From contig CM075352.1 in NCBI GenBank assembly GCA_037693485.1, positions 21,944,001 to 22,008,000 on the forward strand: a stretch of DNA of 64,000 bases, in the 5' to 3' direction. Under the pieces are notes generated by a model. The model saw only the letters and a list, made by a program, of their open reading frames with translations. It was not told the DNA's origin and searched no databases. This document shows, piece after piece, positions 32,394-43,302 of this stretch; positions within the stretch are counted from its first letter, which is position 1, and each line of letters opens with the position of its first letter. The translations under genes were made by a program, and so were the position numbers. The DNA comes from Kitagawia praeruptora. Taxonomy: Eukaryota; Streptophyta; Magnoliopsida; Apiales; Apiaceae.

Positions 32394-32527
32394 CAGGGGG
32401 GTGAGGAAGTTAAGCCTAACGAGGTTACATTAATTGCAGTATTTTCTGCATGTAGTCACTCTGGAATGGTTGATGAAGGCTGGAATCTGTTTCAGAGATT
32501 AGATATGGACTATGGAATAAAATTTTT
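32394..32527 (+). pseudogene. PPR fragment in the right arm
   Basis: This repeats the last PPR motif of 26873-27627 in opposite orientation (KPNEVTLIAVFSACSHSG, then DYGI), preceded by the same intron-like sequence. It stops where the right-arm deletion begins. It is non-functional. Confidence 0.8.
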
Positions 32528-33115
32528 TTAAAAAAAATTAAAGGACATTGACCTTCTTTCCATCAACAGTAATAAGACTGCCTGAAAAACAATGTCACAT
32601 CGTAGAACATTTTCATGACAAAAAGTGCAGAATTAAAAACATTACCTGAACCCCCTTTAGGCAAAAGTCATATTACTGCAGAATGTGGAAGGTGCCTGTG
32701 ATCCGTTGCATATCCCATAAAACACCACAACTGCAACCCTAAAAACAAGGTATAGGCTACATTATCTCTGCCATACATAACTTTACAAAACTATCCTTTT
32801 GATTTTAGTTATAAATAAAACAGCAAAATAACCTGGACTATTAGATCATAATAATGAACGGTTAAGATCGAGTACTCCAATACTCCAATTTAGATAGTAA
32901 TCCATAAGACTTTTTCCCGTTAATATAAATAGATAACATATAAAATTATATATTCTTCTTCTACAGGATACATGTATCTTCATACTGTATATTCTAACTT
33001 TGGTATCTTCTTCTACAAGATACATGTATCTTTATATATTCTATGTAAATTGTCTATTATCATTATATAGAATCAGCATAACGTTAGAGTAAGTTTTTTT
33101 TTATTCAGAGAACAT

Positions 33116-35112
33116 ATGTTGCTGAACACCACACTTTCAATCGATGAGTTGTTTAGTTCAGAGGCTAAACATACAAGTTTTCCCTGGTACTACTATTCGT
33201 CTCAATCTAAAATTTCAGACGCTAATTTTTCATTCTTTCCCTGGAATTCTTCTTCCCCATCTCGAAATTCAGTTTTTCCCGGGTGTTCTTCTTCTCAATC
33301 CGCTGCTTCTCTACTGCATAAATTTAGATATATTTTTGAACATGGTCCTTACGATCTCGGTTTAAAAAACAAGCATTCGAGCATTAACCATGATCAGGTT
33401 GGCACCAAGGGGCGCACAAAAGAAGTGATATTTGGAAGACATAGTTTTTCGTTGAAAAATCTTTATCAAAATCCAACGCTAGCAAAACTTGCTTCTTATA
33501 AGAGTTCAATCCATAAGTTCTTGCATTCGATGAAGCCCAAAAATTGCTCAACTCCTAATGTACTCTGTAACCTTAATCATTATGTCGTTCCATCTCCATC
33601 AGCTGCTGCTTCAGGAATCAGTACTTCACTTAAACGGACTTCGTATTTTCTCTTATCACTTGGTGCTCTAAGACATTATCACAACCACGGAAGACTTCCT
33701 CTGAAGCCTGCGCAAATTATGCTTTACAAGAGACAGTTAAGGCATTGCATCAAACATGTATATCGTCATAGAATTAATTATACGGTTGGCTTAGGTGTTA
33801 TGGTTGGCTTAGGTGTTACTATTGTCGTCCTAGTTAGCAGTCGGGAAACTATACCTTACTCGAGACGGAAACACTTATTAATAATTCCAGCTAGCAAAGA
33901 CAAAAGTTTTGGAGATTTTCTCTTCAAAATAGATGATAAACTAAGTGGTGAATATAAGATTCTTCCTTTGGATCATCCTCATAGTGTCCAAGTAAGGTCA
34001 ATCTCAAATAAGATATTTCAGGCATTACAAAGCGACTTGAAGATTAAAAAGATGAATGATTTGGAATTTGGTTCAATGAATATTAACGGTAATTTTGATG
34101 AGAAGAAGGAAGTAAAACTGCCATGGTGGCGGCGTACTAAATTCTCCACTAGGCATTTGGAGGGACTCAACTGGGAGATTGTTGTGTCAGATCAACCTTC
34201 TTGTAATGCCCATTGCCTACCGGGAGGAAGGATTGTGTTGGAAAAAGGTTTGTTTACACGTCTCAAGTCGGATGCAGAGGTTGCCACTGTCATTGGCCAT
34301 GAGGTATCTACGTTCATTGTCCGTGCTCCTACTCTTTTGAATACTTACACGTCTTTTCACTTTAATAAGAACTAGTGCAACCAACTGGAAACTGCAAGTG
34401 CAATCTATGTTTAAAAAAAACTAAGTTAACAAGTGTAGCAAAAACATCAAAAAGAATGCAAAGGTGCCCAAAATATTTTATAGGAAAATAAAAATTGATT
34501 GAGGTCTAAAGCTAAACTGACCACCTTTAATTGTTTGTTGTTGTTGGATTAGGTTGGGCATGTTGTTGCAAGGCATAGTGCTGAAGCATGGACACATAAC
34601 TTGTGGTTTTTCATTGGATGGATAATCTTTTTGCTTCTCTCAAACTCAGCCACTTCTTTTCTGGGCACGCTTTTGCAAGGCCAAGTGCTGGATAAACTTA
34701 TCCTCAATCCTGGCCGTCGGAGGTACATTAGAATTTACATACATTCTGTGTAAATTAATGGCATAATGATTGTTAATTATAGTTATCCTGCTACAGTTTG
34801 TACATAAGTTGCTAATTTTTAATTATTTGATCTATTATCAGAAGAGAGAAGGAAGCAGATTATATTGGGTTACTTCTGATGGCATCAGCTGGTTATAACC
34901 CTTATGTGGCACCGAAGGTGTATGAAATTCTTGACGACACAAATTATCTATATGGTGAACAGAGATCCGTGGCGCTGGTTATTATCATCTGGTTATTATC
35001 AACTTTATTATCAACTCATCCATCTGGTAAACAGAGATCCGAGGCGCTGTCAAAGCCAGAAGTGATGGAAGAAGCAATGATTAGATTTTCAAAAGCCACC
35101 AAGAGACAATGA
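33116..35112 (+). CDS. OMA1-like mitochondrial M48 metalloendopeptidase (copy 2, apparently intact)
   Basis: Three exons join in frame at GT-AG sites: 33116-34303, 34553-34722 and 34842-35112, giving about 542 residues. The N-terminal part is long and Ser-rich (possible transit region). A hydrophobic helix lies near residues 220-245 (YTVGLGVMVGLGVTIVVLV), then PWWRRTKFST and HLEGLNWE. The zinc site HEVGH is completed across the first intron and followed by VVARH; the third ligand lies in REKEADYIGL in the last exon, then STHPSGK. Family members cleave inner-membrane proteins during mitochondrial stress. A small internal duplication (around GEQRS and GKQRS) lengthens the last exon, and the protein ends earlier than copy 1 would. 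Whether it is expressed is unknown; copy 1 and a third fragment suggest a small local cluster. Confidence 0.75.
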
Positions 35113-35714
35113 TATTGTAGAAATTGAAGTATGTAAGGTTTATCTACCTACCGAGGTAGACTAAGGCCCTTTGATCGAGCTCTCTAACTTGTATGAATCA
35201 CGAATTCTGAGAGAAAATGTTGAATGTACATTTCATGGATCAAAACTTCAACAATGCTCATTACATGTTTATTTGAGAAAATAAACAACTATCGCCACCA
35301 AAATGCCGTTTAAAATGAAAGTATAGTCACCGATTTGTAAAATATAAAGTACAACCACTTTTTTGTAAACTGGTGGTAACTATAGCCACCGAAATGCAAC
35401 TGGCTCTTTTTATTATCATGTATGTTGTATTTTCTTTTAATAAAACGGAAGTACTAAATTAGTCAAGTTAATGAGCCTATGTTGTTGTCCTGAAGTCGTT
35501 GCTTTGATTGCAGATTCTGATATTCCAAGATACTACATACATACCTAATACCTATCCACGTACAATAACCTCTCTCTGTATATTAATCTAATCCCAATGC
35601 AACACTGAGCAATTCTGACCAGGAACGGCTGTACGTGATTTCGACAAACATTTTTTTGAACTCCATTAGTTGCTTCATGGATCAGTGTACTCAGACGAAT
35701 TTGGGTTGCAACTT
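35113..35714. other. Intergenic sequence, no gene seen
   Basis: AT-rich sequence follows the OMA1-like gene. A local partial inverted match around CTATCGCCACCAAAATG and TATAGCCACCGAAATG (about 35285-35395) suggests a small degraded repeat. Confidence 0.5.
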
Positions 35715-35961
35715 GCAGTCTTGCACCTAAAAAATACTCAATACCCCCTGCTAGAATTTTGCATTACGTTGCACCTAAAAAGTACTCAAAACTTGCTCCA
35801 ATCATGAAATACATGGACTACGCAAGGCGTTTCATCAAACATGTACAGAACTATGGAGTTTATTATTTGGTTGGTGTAGGTATTATTACTACGGCCATAT
35901 TTGGCCGTTTGGAATTACATCATTCTTTAGGCGGATGTTGTAGGGAGAGAAGCTGGGCATA
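35715..35961 (+). pseudogene. OMA1-like 5' exon fragment (copy 3)
   Basis: The frame reads KKYSKLAPIMKYMDYARRFI, then KHVQNYGVYYLVGVGI, resembling the region before and within the membrane helix of copy 2 (RQLRHCIKHVYRHRINYTVG). The phrase GCACCTAAAAA(A/G)TACTCAA is doubled at about 35725 and 35780. It ends at a stop after a diverged tail and has no catalytic exons. Confidence 0.6.
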
Positions 35962-36865
35962 AGATTCAGTTCTTGCAAGTTTGGGGATGGTAAGGCGTAA
36001 AGCTGCAACTTTGTAGGAGTATTTATTAAGACTATAAATGATACTATATAGATAAGAGGGAAACAATGTTGGTTCCATACTTTGTTTTTTTTAAATTTAT
36101 ACTACGTATGTTATATTTTGTCCAGTAACAATTTGAAATCTACGTTCCTGAAGAAGAAACAGTTCAAACAACACAAACAGTCCAACATTAATCAAACTCA
36201 GAAGAAAGTCCATACAAAACCATATGCAAAAAACTAAATTTACTATACATATATGGGTACTAAACATTTCGTAAGAGCCTTCAACATCAACGTACCGCAT
36301 TGATGGAATGTCAGAGCTCAACTTCCAGTAAGGAACCACTCAAAGGACAAGGAGCAGCAAGGAGAATTCACTATTTCTAAGTTTCCTAACATAATTTACG
36401 CGGGCTTAAATACTACGGAGTAGGAGTTATCTCTTCTTATGTATTGTTTTCTTGAACAATGCAGAACCCTTTGTGCTTTTTATTGAGAGGGTTCAGAATC
36501 AGTGCATATGAAACCACAGCCTCCATAGTCCTTACCAGATATCACAGCAAAACTCCACATCCTTCAACACACCTTTGTAAATGCTGCAGGCTAAATCTGA
36601 AACTATGAATATCAGCCATTAATAGAACATGGAAAAGCACTTGCTGAATCAAGTTAACGGATTATTACCTTATACAGATCACTATGCAGTAGAAATACTA
36701 AATTGGATGCATTATACTACTAGAACTACGAAGGATAGTACTAGAATAAAAAATTTAAAGAATCAAGCCATTTGATATGGCACAGTCCGAACAACCTAAA
36801 TGAGTAGTTTTTTTTATTGGGCAGAAAAAGCTAGCCTTAGATCCTCATAAAATATAGCAGCATTC
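35962..36865. other. Intergenic sequence, no gene seen
   Basis: No exon-like or transposon-like structure was recognised. The short frame 36097-36339 (minus) is hydrophobic but has no other support. The right part is the likely 3' flank of the minus-strand gene. Confidence 0.5.
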
Positions 36866-37702
36866 TTAATTCTTAAATGATGATAAACGTTCAATCTCAA
36901 CCAAGTCCGAGCTCCAGTCAATGGAACAATCATCTTCAAATATCTTCATTCTCGTCCTTAGAAAATCTAGCACAAATTCATAATTCTTCAAATCCTCGCA
37001 ACTTTCCATAACACCATTTCTCCCGTGATCCCCATGAGGCAGTTTTAGCTCTTTCGAGTTCGTCATAACATCATTTCTCTTGTGATCAACGTGAGGCAGC
37101 TTTGGCTGTCTCGAGTTCGTTATAACATCATGTTTGTTGTGATCCACATGAGGCAGTTTTGGCCGTCTCGAATTCGTTTTGTGACAATTTTCATCGACTT
37201 CAACATCCACATGACAGGATCTGACCCTTTTTTTCATCCTAGTGTTGCGTTTATGTCTTGATTTTGGTGAACTTTTGCTCAAACAAGATCTTGTAAGTGA
37301 AGAAGCCGATGGACAAGTAGAAGTTCGCTTATACTTTGATTTCACGTCAGCATTCACACCATCAGCACAACCCTCATTAAAATATGACTCACTGATTTTT
37401 TTCGGATCATTCCGATAACCAATAATAAAGATACCACTGATAAAATTGGTAAACTGCCCACCGGGTGAGATTGTTTGCTTCATCTTCTTTAAATTATCAT
37501 AAATCTTCTGAGCACTGACTTTCAACTTACACAAACCACCCTCTGTTTTATTAGTTTGATGATTACCAAACTCGTTCTCTACGTTTCCGCGATGATGAAC
37601 ACAAGTCCGAACTGGTTTAGAATTCGATGCAGTAAAACAGGAAATTTTCGAGAAACACGAAATGTTTGTTGAACTTCTCCTCTTGCTCATTGATTTCTCC
37701 AT
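36866..37702 (-). CDS. BIG GRAIN 1-like protein (probable), single exon
   Basis: The product is 278 residues starting at MEKSMSKRRSS (ATG at 37702). The frame is open further upstream, but a TATA box at 37796-37803 puts those codons in or before the leader. The core, LKVSAQKIYDNLKKMKQTISPGGQ, and an acidic, Ser-rich C-terminus with SSDLVEIE resemble BIG GRAIN 1-like plant proteins, linked to auxin response and growth. This is from memory, without a search. Lys/Arg-rich stretches (KSRHKRNTRMKKRVR) may be nuclear or membrane-binding. Three tandem 19-residue repeats of the form TNSRxPKLPHVDHxxxDVx lie at about residues 175-235. The frame is intact; it is one of two likely functional host genes in the window. 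Confidence 0.6.
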   Translation of the reverse strand: MEKSMSKRRSSTNISCFSKISCFTASNSKPVRTCVHHRGNVENEFGNHQTNKTEGGLCKLKVSAQKIYDNLKKMKQTISPGGQFTNFISGIFIIGYRNDPKKISESYFNEGCADGVNADVKSKYKRTSTCPSASSLTRSCLSKSSPKSRHKRNTRMKKRVRSCHVDVEVDENCHKTNSRRPKLPHVDHNKHDVITNSRQPKLPHVDHKRNDVMTNSKELKLPHGDHGRNGVMESCEDLKNYEFVLDFLRTRMKIFEDDCSIDWSSDLVEIERLSSFKN

Positions 37703-37795
37703 GCTATACAAAATATTTCTCCAAAAGTGTTTATGTGTATTGTGAAAGTAGGTAGAAAATTTCAAGATTTGTGGAAACACAAGATGAAAGAACAC

Positions 37796-37803
37796 TATAT
37801 ATA
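37796..37803 (-). promoter_or_regulatory. TATA box of the BIG GRAIN 1-like gene
   Basis: TATATATA lies 94 bases before the chosen ATG on the minus strand, a normal plant spacing for a leader of about 60 bases. Confidence 0.6.
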
Positions 37804-38284
37804 CATGTAGGCGAGGGAAAGTGTACAATGAATCTGCCAAGATTCTTGAGGATGAGGGGAATGACATGGAGTCGGGGAGGACCCTTGTCAATCAAAGGCT
37901 GGATATGTGCATGAAAATTTACAAATTTTAAATGATTACTCTGTTTTTTCTAAGCTAATTATCTTTTACCGTGTTTACAATATTGATTTCGTCGCACTAA
38001 TCTTGTGATACGGATTTTGGCAAAATAAAAAAATAAAAAATCTTGTGACACGGTCACACGGATAACATATTACTCCGTATATCAAAGGAAAATGTTGGAG
38101 ATTGCTAAATTAGGAATGAAGCGTATAATAATTATGGAGAGAATTTTTGTCGAGTAAAAGAATGAAGAAGATAAATTTAAACCCAATTGACGGAAATTTA
38201 AACCCAATTGACGGAGTGTGACTCCCAAGTCCCAAGTCCTACCTCAATTACATGTAAACTATGGATTTAAGTATTTAACTACTA
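37804..38284. other. Upstream intergenic region
   Basis: No gene. It contains a doubled phrase, AAATTTAAACCCAATTGACGG, near 38175 and 38198. Confidence 0.5.
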
Positions 38285-38556
38285 CTCTCTGTGTCCCAAA
38301 AAAAAATTCTGATTTCTCTTGGACACATTTATCAACGTACATTTTTAATTGTTAATATCTTTAATTTCGTATTAGTTTTAACTATAAAAACTTCATTCTA
38401 TTAAAATACTCACAAATACGAATTCAATAAAATCACTAATGATTATATTTGGTCTAATAAATTAGACGTAAATTAGTAATTTGTCTCATGTTATGAACAG
38501 TCTCGACATATGAAATCGACATATGAAATGAGATAAAGATTATGAGACGGATGGAG
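38285..38556. mobile_element. Stowaway-like MITE
   Basis: The ends CTCTCTGTGTCCCAAA and, inverted, CTCCATCCGTCTCATA match the Stowaway terminal consensus. TA flanks both sides (38283-38284 and 38557-38558). Length 272 bp, no ORF. Confidence 0.75.
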
Positions 38557-38870
38557 TATTACAAACTGAATAAGAATAAAATGTTAGAGCATCCTAAGAG
38601 CATCTCCAATGGAAGAGACCTCTTGGGAATTCAAGTTCAAAAAGGAAATCCTGGTAAAATTTGAAATTAATTACCATAAATAAGAATTATAAAGAATGTG
38701 TAAAAAAAATTGCACACCAATGGGACAAAACCCTTGTCTATAATTATAGATAATCTCTTGATGTTGGCTATATTTGTCGAACCTCTAGAGACCTGTAGTG
38801 AATTGCCAGATCACTTATTTCTATATTAAAATTATATATTCCATTAATAATAACTTGAAATATTAATAAC

Positions 38871-39369
38871 AGTTGTGGAATAAAAACTAGGTTATGATTA
38901 TGACGGCTAGGGTTCGGGAGCTTCGTGCTTTAATGGCTGCTCTCGTGCTCGTGGCTGAATCTGCCTTCACAAGATGCCTACGTACTTTGATGTGTATCAA
39001 AGATCAAGCCAAAAAACGTAGTTCTAGGAATGAGGGGTCAGACCCTTTATACAGGCTGAGAAGCCCTAGAATCGTAGTAGGGTTAGGTGACTTGGTGGGT
39101 AAGTCACCGACTAGAAGAAGGTTCTAGTCTCCTTCCATGTACGAATCAGTTTCCATGTTGGAGTATGTGCCTTGGGGGCTAAGTCAGGCAAGAGTAATAT
39201 CCTTGTTTGACTCTTATTGCTGAGCTGATAATTACCACTAATATTAATTACGAAATTAATATTATATATTGGGTTTGGGCCCATCTAGTGGGCCCCACGT
39301 TTTGACCATATTGGGTTCATTTAATGTCACATTAAATGTGTCTCTAGGGCTTACTTTTAGCCCATATCA
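38871..39369 (-). repeat. Gypsy A 3' LTR
   Basis: 499 bp; the terminal TG is mutated to AG. It ends CATATCA. Compared with the 5' LTR its TATA region is altered (minus strand TGTATAAAG in place of TATATAAAG). A conserved hairpin lies at 38978-39021. Confidence 0.9.
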
Positions 39370-39386
39370 TTTGCCCCCCAACTTCT
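39370..39386 (-). other. Gypsy A polypurine tract
   Basis: The minus strand reads AGAAGTTGGGGGGCAAA directly before the 3' LTR. Confidence 0.8.
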
Positions 39387-39529
39387 AGGAAAACTGATCA
39401 GGTTTTCCTTGAAGTTTTAACGGCCTTTTCCGAGACTCGGGTCAAGGTTTATTACTCTTGAGCGAATGTTTTCAACAATATCATCTTAATGTAAAGCGTG
39501 GAGCGACCGACGCATTTACGACGATGTTG

Positions 39530-39770
39530 AACGACACTAATCAGTGTTAAACGGCACTACACAGCGCTAATCAGCCTTACACAACGTTTAATCAGTGTTA
39601 AACGGTGCTAAATGGCATTAAACGGCACTAACAACACTAATCGATGCTAAACGGTGCTAATTGATACTAATCGGTGCTTAAACAGCACTACACGGTGCTA
39701 ATCGGCACTAATCGATGCTTAAACAACACTAAACAGTACTTAATCGGCACTAATCGGTGCTTGGTTTTCA
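39530..39770. repeat. Degenerate minisatellite in Gypsy A 3' region
   Basis: About 240 bp of variants of CTAATCGGTGCTAAACGG-type words repeat every 10-25 bases. Tandem repeats in the 3' untranslated region are known for Tat-lineage elements. Confidence 0.8.
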
Positions 39771-39824
39771 CTTCCCTTAATTGTCGAATCAGAAAAACAA
39801 AAAACAAAAAAACGAAATTTTGCA

Positions 39825-40240
39825 AACCCGTACCGACCATCACTACCGGTCGGCTAGAGTGTGTCAAAAGGGGCCGATCGGCTGGGCAACCGGTCGGCTG
39901 GTTTTTCTCCACATTTTTTTTTTGAAACGAAACACAAAAACCCGTACCGATCGTCGACCTCGGTCGGCCGAGACGTTCCCGGAAGGCCGGTCGGCCGGTG
40001 CTTCGGTCGGCTGATGCGAGCCCGTGTCGACGGTTGACGCCGGTCGACTGGAGTGCTCCCGGAGGGCCGGTCGGCTGGAACCCCAGTCGGTTGAAGATTT
40101 TCTCTCTTTTTTTTTATTTCGGGGCTAAAATACCCATACCAACGATCAACGTCGATCGGCCCAGATGTTCAAAAAGGGGGCAGTCGGCCGAGTACCTCGT
40201 CGGCGAGGCGAAAAAAGAATCCATATCAATATTGGAATGT
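39825..40240. repeat. GC-rich tandem repeat, about four diverged ~80-115 bp units
   Basis: Each unit begins with a CCCGTACCGACCATC-like phrase (about 39827, 39941, 40020, 40131) and contains several CGGTCGGCTGG-like words. Its composition contrasts sharply with the AT-rich surroundings. Short frames across it change between units and are not treated as genes. Confidence 0.75.
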
Positions 40241-40697
40241 AGTCGGCCGTTAGGGTTTCCGGTTTTTGATTTTTGCATACAGACATCGACCATTGACATG
40301 GAATCAACTTAGTCACTGTCACGGGTTTTAATTTTCGCATATCGACATCGACCATCGACATGGAATCTTAACATCAATGTTGGCCATTCATGGCTCTGTT
40401 TGAGGTTTTACTTTGTGCCATGATTCATATCACTAATCCAGTGCTTAGTACTAATCTTCCAATTAAGCATTTCTTAAGTGCGCTTAGCTTCTTAAGCCCA
40501 TATGACTGATCTGGTAGAATATCTTGCCGAATATTCACTTAAATTCTCCGTTTTCTCTCCCAAAATATCATGAGTTTTAACGATTCTTTCCATTCATAAC
40601 GGATAGTTTTTGCTCCTTTTTCGTATTTTAACGATACTTGACCTGTAAATGCGAACTGAGCAGCGTTTCAACCTGAGATAACAGGTCACCTTTTCCT

Positions 40698-40706
40698 TAT
40701 AAAAGG
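40698..40706 (+). promoter_or_regulatory. TATA box of the Gypsy A antisense gene
   Basis: TATAAAAGG on the plus strand, followed by a C/T-rich leader and an ATG 137 bases downstream. It supports an independent promoter opposing gag-pol. Confidence 0.75.
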
Positions 40707-40834
40707 AGGAGAGCATCCTTCATTTCTCTTCACTTCTTCACTTCTCAAACTTTCTTAAGTTCTAAAAGCTCTTGAGTTCTATAGCTTCCAAGCTTCCAAG
40801 TTCAAGCTTCGAGTTTCCAGATTCAAGGTTCAAG

Positions 40835-42901
40835 ATGGCCGACAAGCAAGCTGCCCCCCAACTCTCCATGGAGGAGGCTTTCAGAAAGAGGAGCATGGCG
40901 CGAACAATGAAAGGTAAGCTAAAACTCATGCCTCCTAAATATATTGAGCGTCGATTTGAGTCAACGTTAGATTTGCTCAGCATTATGGGAGAATCGTTTC
41001 CCAACAGCTCAAGCTTAGTTGCTTTTAGTAGTCCTTCTAAATTAAGAAAGAAGGATGTTGAGAAGATCAGGAGCACTTTCGGCTTTCCGAGCGCAATCAA
41101 GGTATGCCTCCCAAATCCAGGGGACAGAACCTGTAACTGGCACCCCGAAAGGATATTCGTCATGAAAGGAGCATTGGAGGCGGGATTTAGGTTCCCTGTT
41201 CACACATTCATCATCAGGTTCTTAGCAGAACTTCAAGTACATCCTTGCCAGCTATATCCCAACTCCTGGAGATTTTTAATCATCTTCTTGTTGAGATGCC
41301 ACGAGTTGGAAATCCCTTGGAGTACAACTATGTTTCGAAGTATCTTTGCAGTGAGGAACTCCTCTGATGCTAAGCCGGGATGGATTGGCTTTCAACTTAG
41401 AAGTGGCCTTCCTCATATAGTAAACTCTTTCTCCTTCCCGGACTCTCATCATTTATGGGAGAGGGACTTTGTTGTCTTGGAGTGGGAAGGCGGTGACTGG
41501 GGTCACTTCTTTGTCAAGAAATTCGGGTTTGTACATGATAGCTCACACTTCGTGTGCGATCTTAACTCCCAAGAATTGTTAGACCGAGATAGGCTTCTTG
41601 CTGACGATGGTCGTACTCACTATAGGACTATTCTAACTGAGAAGAAGCTTATTGAAGCTAGCCTCAGCAATCTTTCTTTTGAGGGTAATTTTTCCTTCAT
41701 TACTTCATTATGAACTATGTTTGTTCTTATTCCAATGTTTTCTCTTCATCTTTCAGCTGCTGAGGAGATAGACAAACGTCCTGCAAATCAGCCAACTGTC
41801 ACTAGGCGGATGATAAAAAAGGCTGAAGCTCAAGTGAATCCTCCTTGCCGAGAAGTTCCTCAATTCCTGGAGGAAAGTAGCCAAGGGGGAAAGAGGTACA
41901 GGAATGCTGGCGAAGGTGTTAGAACCCCCTTTACTCCGGATTGGGGTATCTGCGATCAAGATTCTGTTTTTGGGAGTTCTTCCTTGGCCGTGGCTTGGTC
42001 AAGACTTTCTATCACCCCTCCCGATGTCCTGACCGCGACTGCAGGAGACAAAATCGACGAAGCCGAGTGCCTTGGGGCTCAGGGTTTATATCAGGTAGCA
42101 ACTTGTATACTTACATTCTCTGTTCACTTTGTTGCTGTCTTACTAACTTCCTTATCGCAGGTCAATGCTTATCTTCAGTCCGCGACTCGCCAAGGTCGAG
42201 CCCATCGGGATGAAAATGTAACATTAAAGAGCGAGAAAGCCAAGTTGAACGAGGAAATCCAAGACTTGAACTCCAGAGCCATTCGAGCTGAAGCTAACTG
42301 CCAATCTCTTCAAAAGAGTCTCCGCTCTTTGGCCAGGAAAAAATCTTCCCAGGCTGGCAAAGTAATTGATGCCTATCATAGGTCGGAGGAATTTTATGAG
42401 TTCATGGACAAGCATGACGATGAAATGCGGCCCTTCAACATGTCCGTTGGATGGGACAAGGCCATTGGCGCTGTCAGCCACAGGTATCCTACAGTGGTTA
42501 ACCCGACAGACTTCCCTTGCCCTAACTGGGGTGTTGGTGGAGGAAGTCATGTGGCCCAAGCATCAGGCTCTGGGGGTTCTCGTAGGCCTTCCGGCTCTGG
42601 GCTGAAGAAATGTACTCAAGTTGTCAACTCGGGTTCAGCTTCTTCCCGCTCCACTGAAAGAAGAATGTTGAAGAGAGAAGCAGCCGTCAGGCAATCTTTC
42701 CCTGGGAAAGCTCTTCGAACAAGACCTAGCTCTTCAACAGAGACTTCCGACGATGAAGGAGTGGTGGCAAAGAAAGGAGAGACTCAGCCGATGGCAGTTG
42801 AAGAAGAAGAAGGCTCCGGAGAGGAGGAAGAAGATAACGATGAAGATGGAGACGAGGAAGAGGAAGACGATGAAGTGATAGGAGAATCCTCCGAGGAGTA
42901 A
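40835..42901 (+). CDS. Antisense accessory gene of Gypsy A (Transposase_28-like domain, coiled coil, acidic tail)
   Basis: Three exons: 40835-41686, 41759-42094 and 42161-42901. All junctions are GT-AG and restore one frame (intron 1 72 bp, intron 2 66 bp, the latter also open). The start is MADKQAAPQ, in good context (AAGATGG). Residues about 100-230 (FRFPVHTFIIRFLAEL, QLYPNSWRFLIIFLLRCHEL, WERDFVVLEW) resemble the plant retroelement-associated Transposase_28 family. A coiled coil follows in exon 3 (TLKSEKAKLNEEIQDLNSRA), then a Ser-rich segment and a strongly acidic C-terminus. A polyadenylation-like AATAAA lies at 43122. It converges on pol, which ends at 43303. Extra ORFs of this kind are known in Tat-lineage elements; their function is unknown. 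No stop breaks the model. Confidence 0.75.
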
Positions 42902-43302
42902 GTGGCCTTGCATGGCCTTGTTAGCCACATGTGGCTTTATCTTTTCTGCTTTTCAATCAAGGTCCTCAGGGACTTAACTTTTATTTGGTGATGTAACCTA
43001 AATCCAACTTTGGCCCCTCGGGGGTACTTTATTTATGCACTTGTTTTATTTTCACTTGTGTATTCTTTATTTTCGTTACTTGGTCATCTTTGACTTGCAC
43101 TCATCAGGTGCTTGGTACATAAATAAAATCACACAATCACAGATAGAAAACAAACTTGCATTAATAACTCGAAACGGGTTCAACCCTTACATAAATACTC
43201 TATCTCCTACTGGGAGCAACATGCTCTGAGATGGTTTTCTGGAACCTTATTTCTACTTCTCCTAATAGACACAGATAAAAGCCAAGTCCTTACTAGGAAG
43301 GC

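Larger units (their letters stand above)
29000..32915 (+). repeat. Right arm of the inverted duplication, split by a Helitron
   Basis: The homologous parts are 29000-29327 and 32167-32915. The Helitron 29328-32166 interrupts it. The right arm jumps from the PPR fragment (to about 32515) directly to sequence matching the left arm near 26525, a deletion of about 920 bp. Homology fades near 32940. Confidence 0.85.

Noticed and set aside
33116..35112. Retrogene origin for OMA1-like copy 2
   Set aside because: It keeps two introns at the same positions as copy 1, so DNA-level duplication is more likely.
38894..39127. 77-codon ORF conserved in both Gypsy A LTRs (also 49054-49287)
   Set aside because: Conservation follows from LTR duplication, and the conserved hairpin explains part of the sequence constraint.
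39674..40361. Several overlapping 60-100 codon ORFs in the GC-rich island
   Set aside because: They overlap on both strands and change frame between repeat units; GC-rich repeats simply lack stops.
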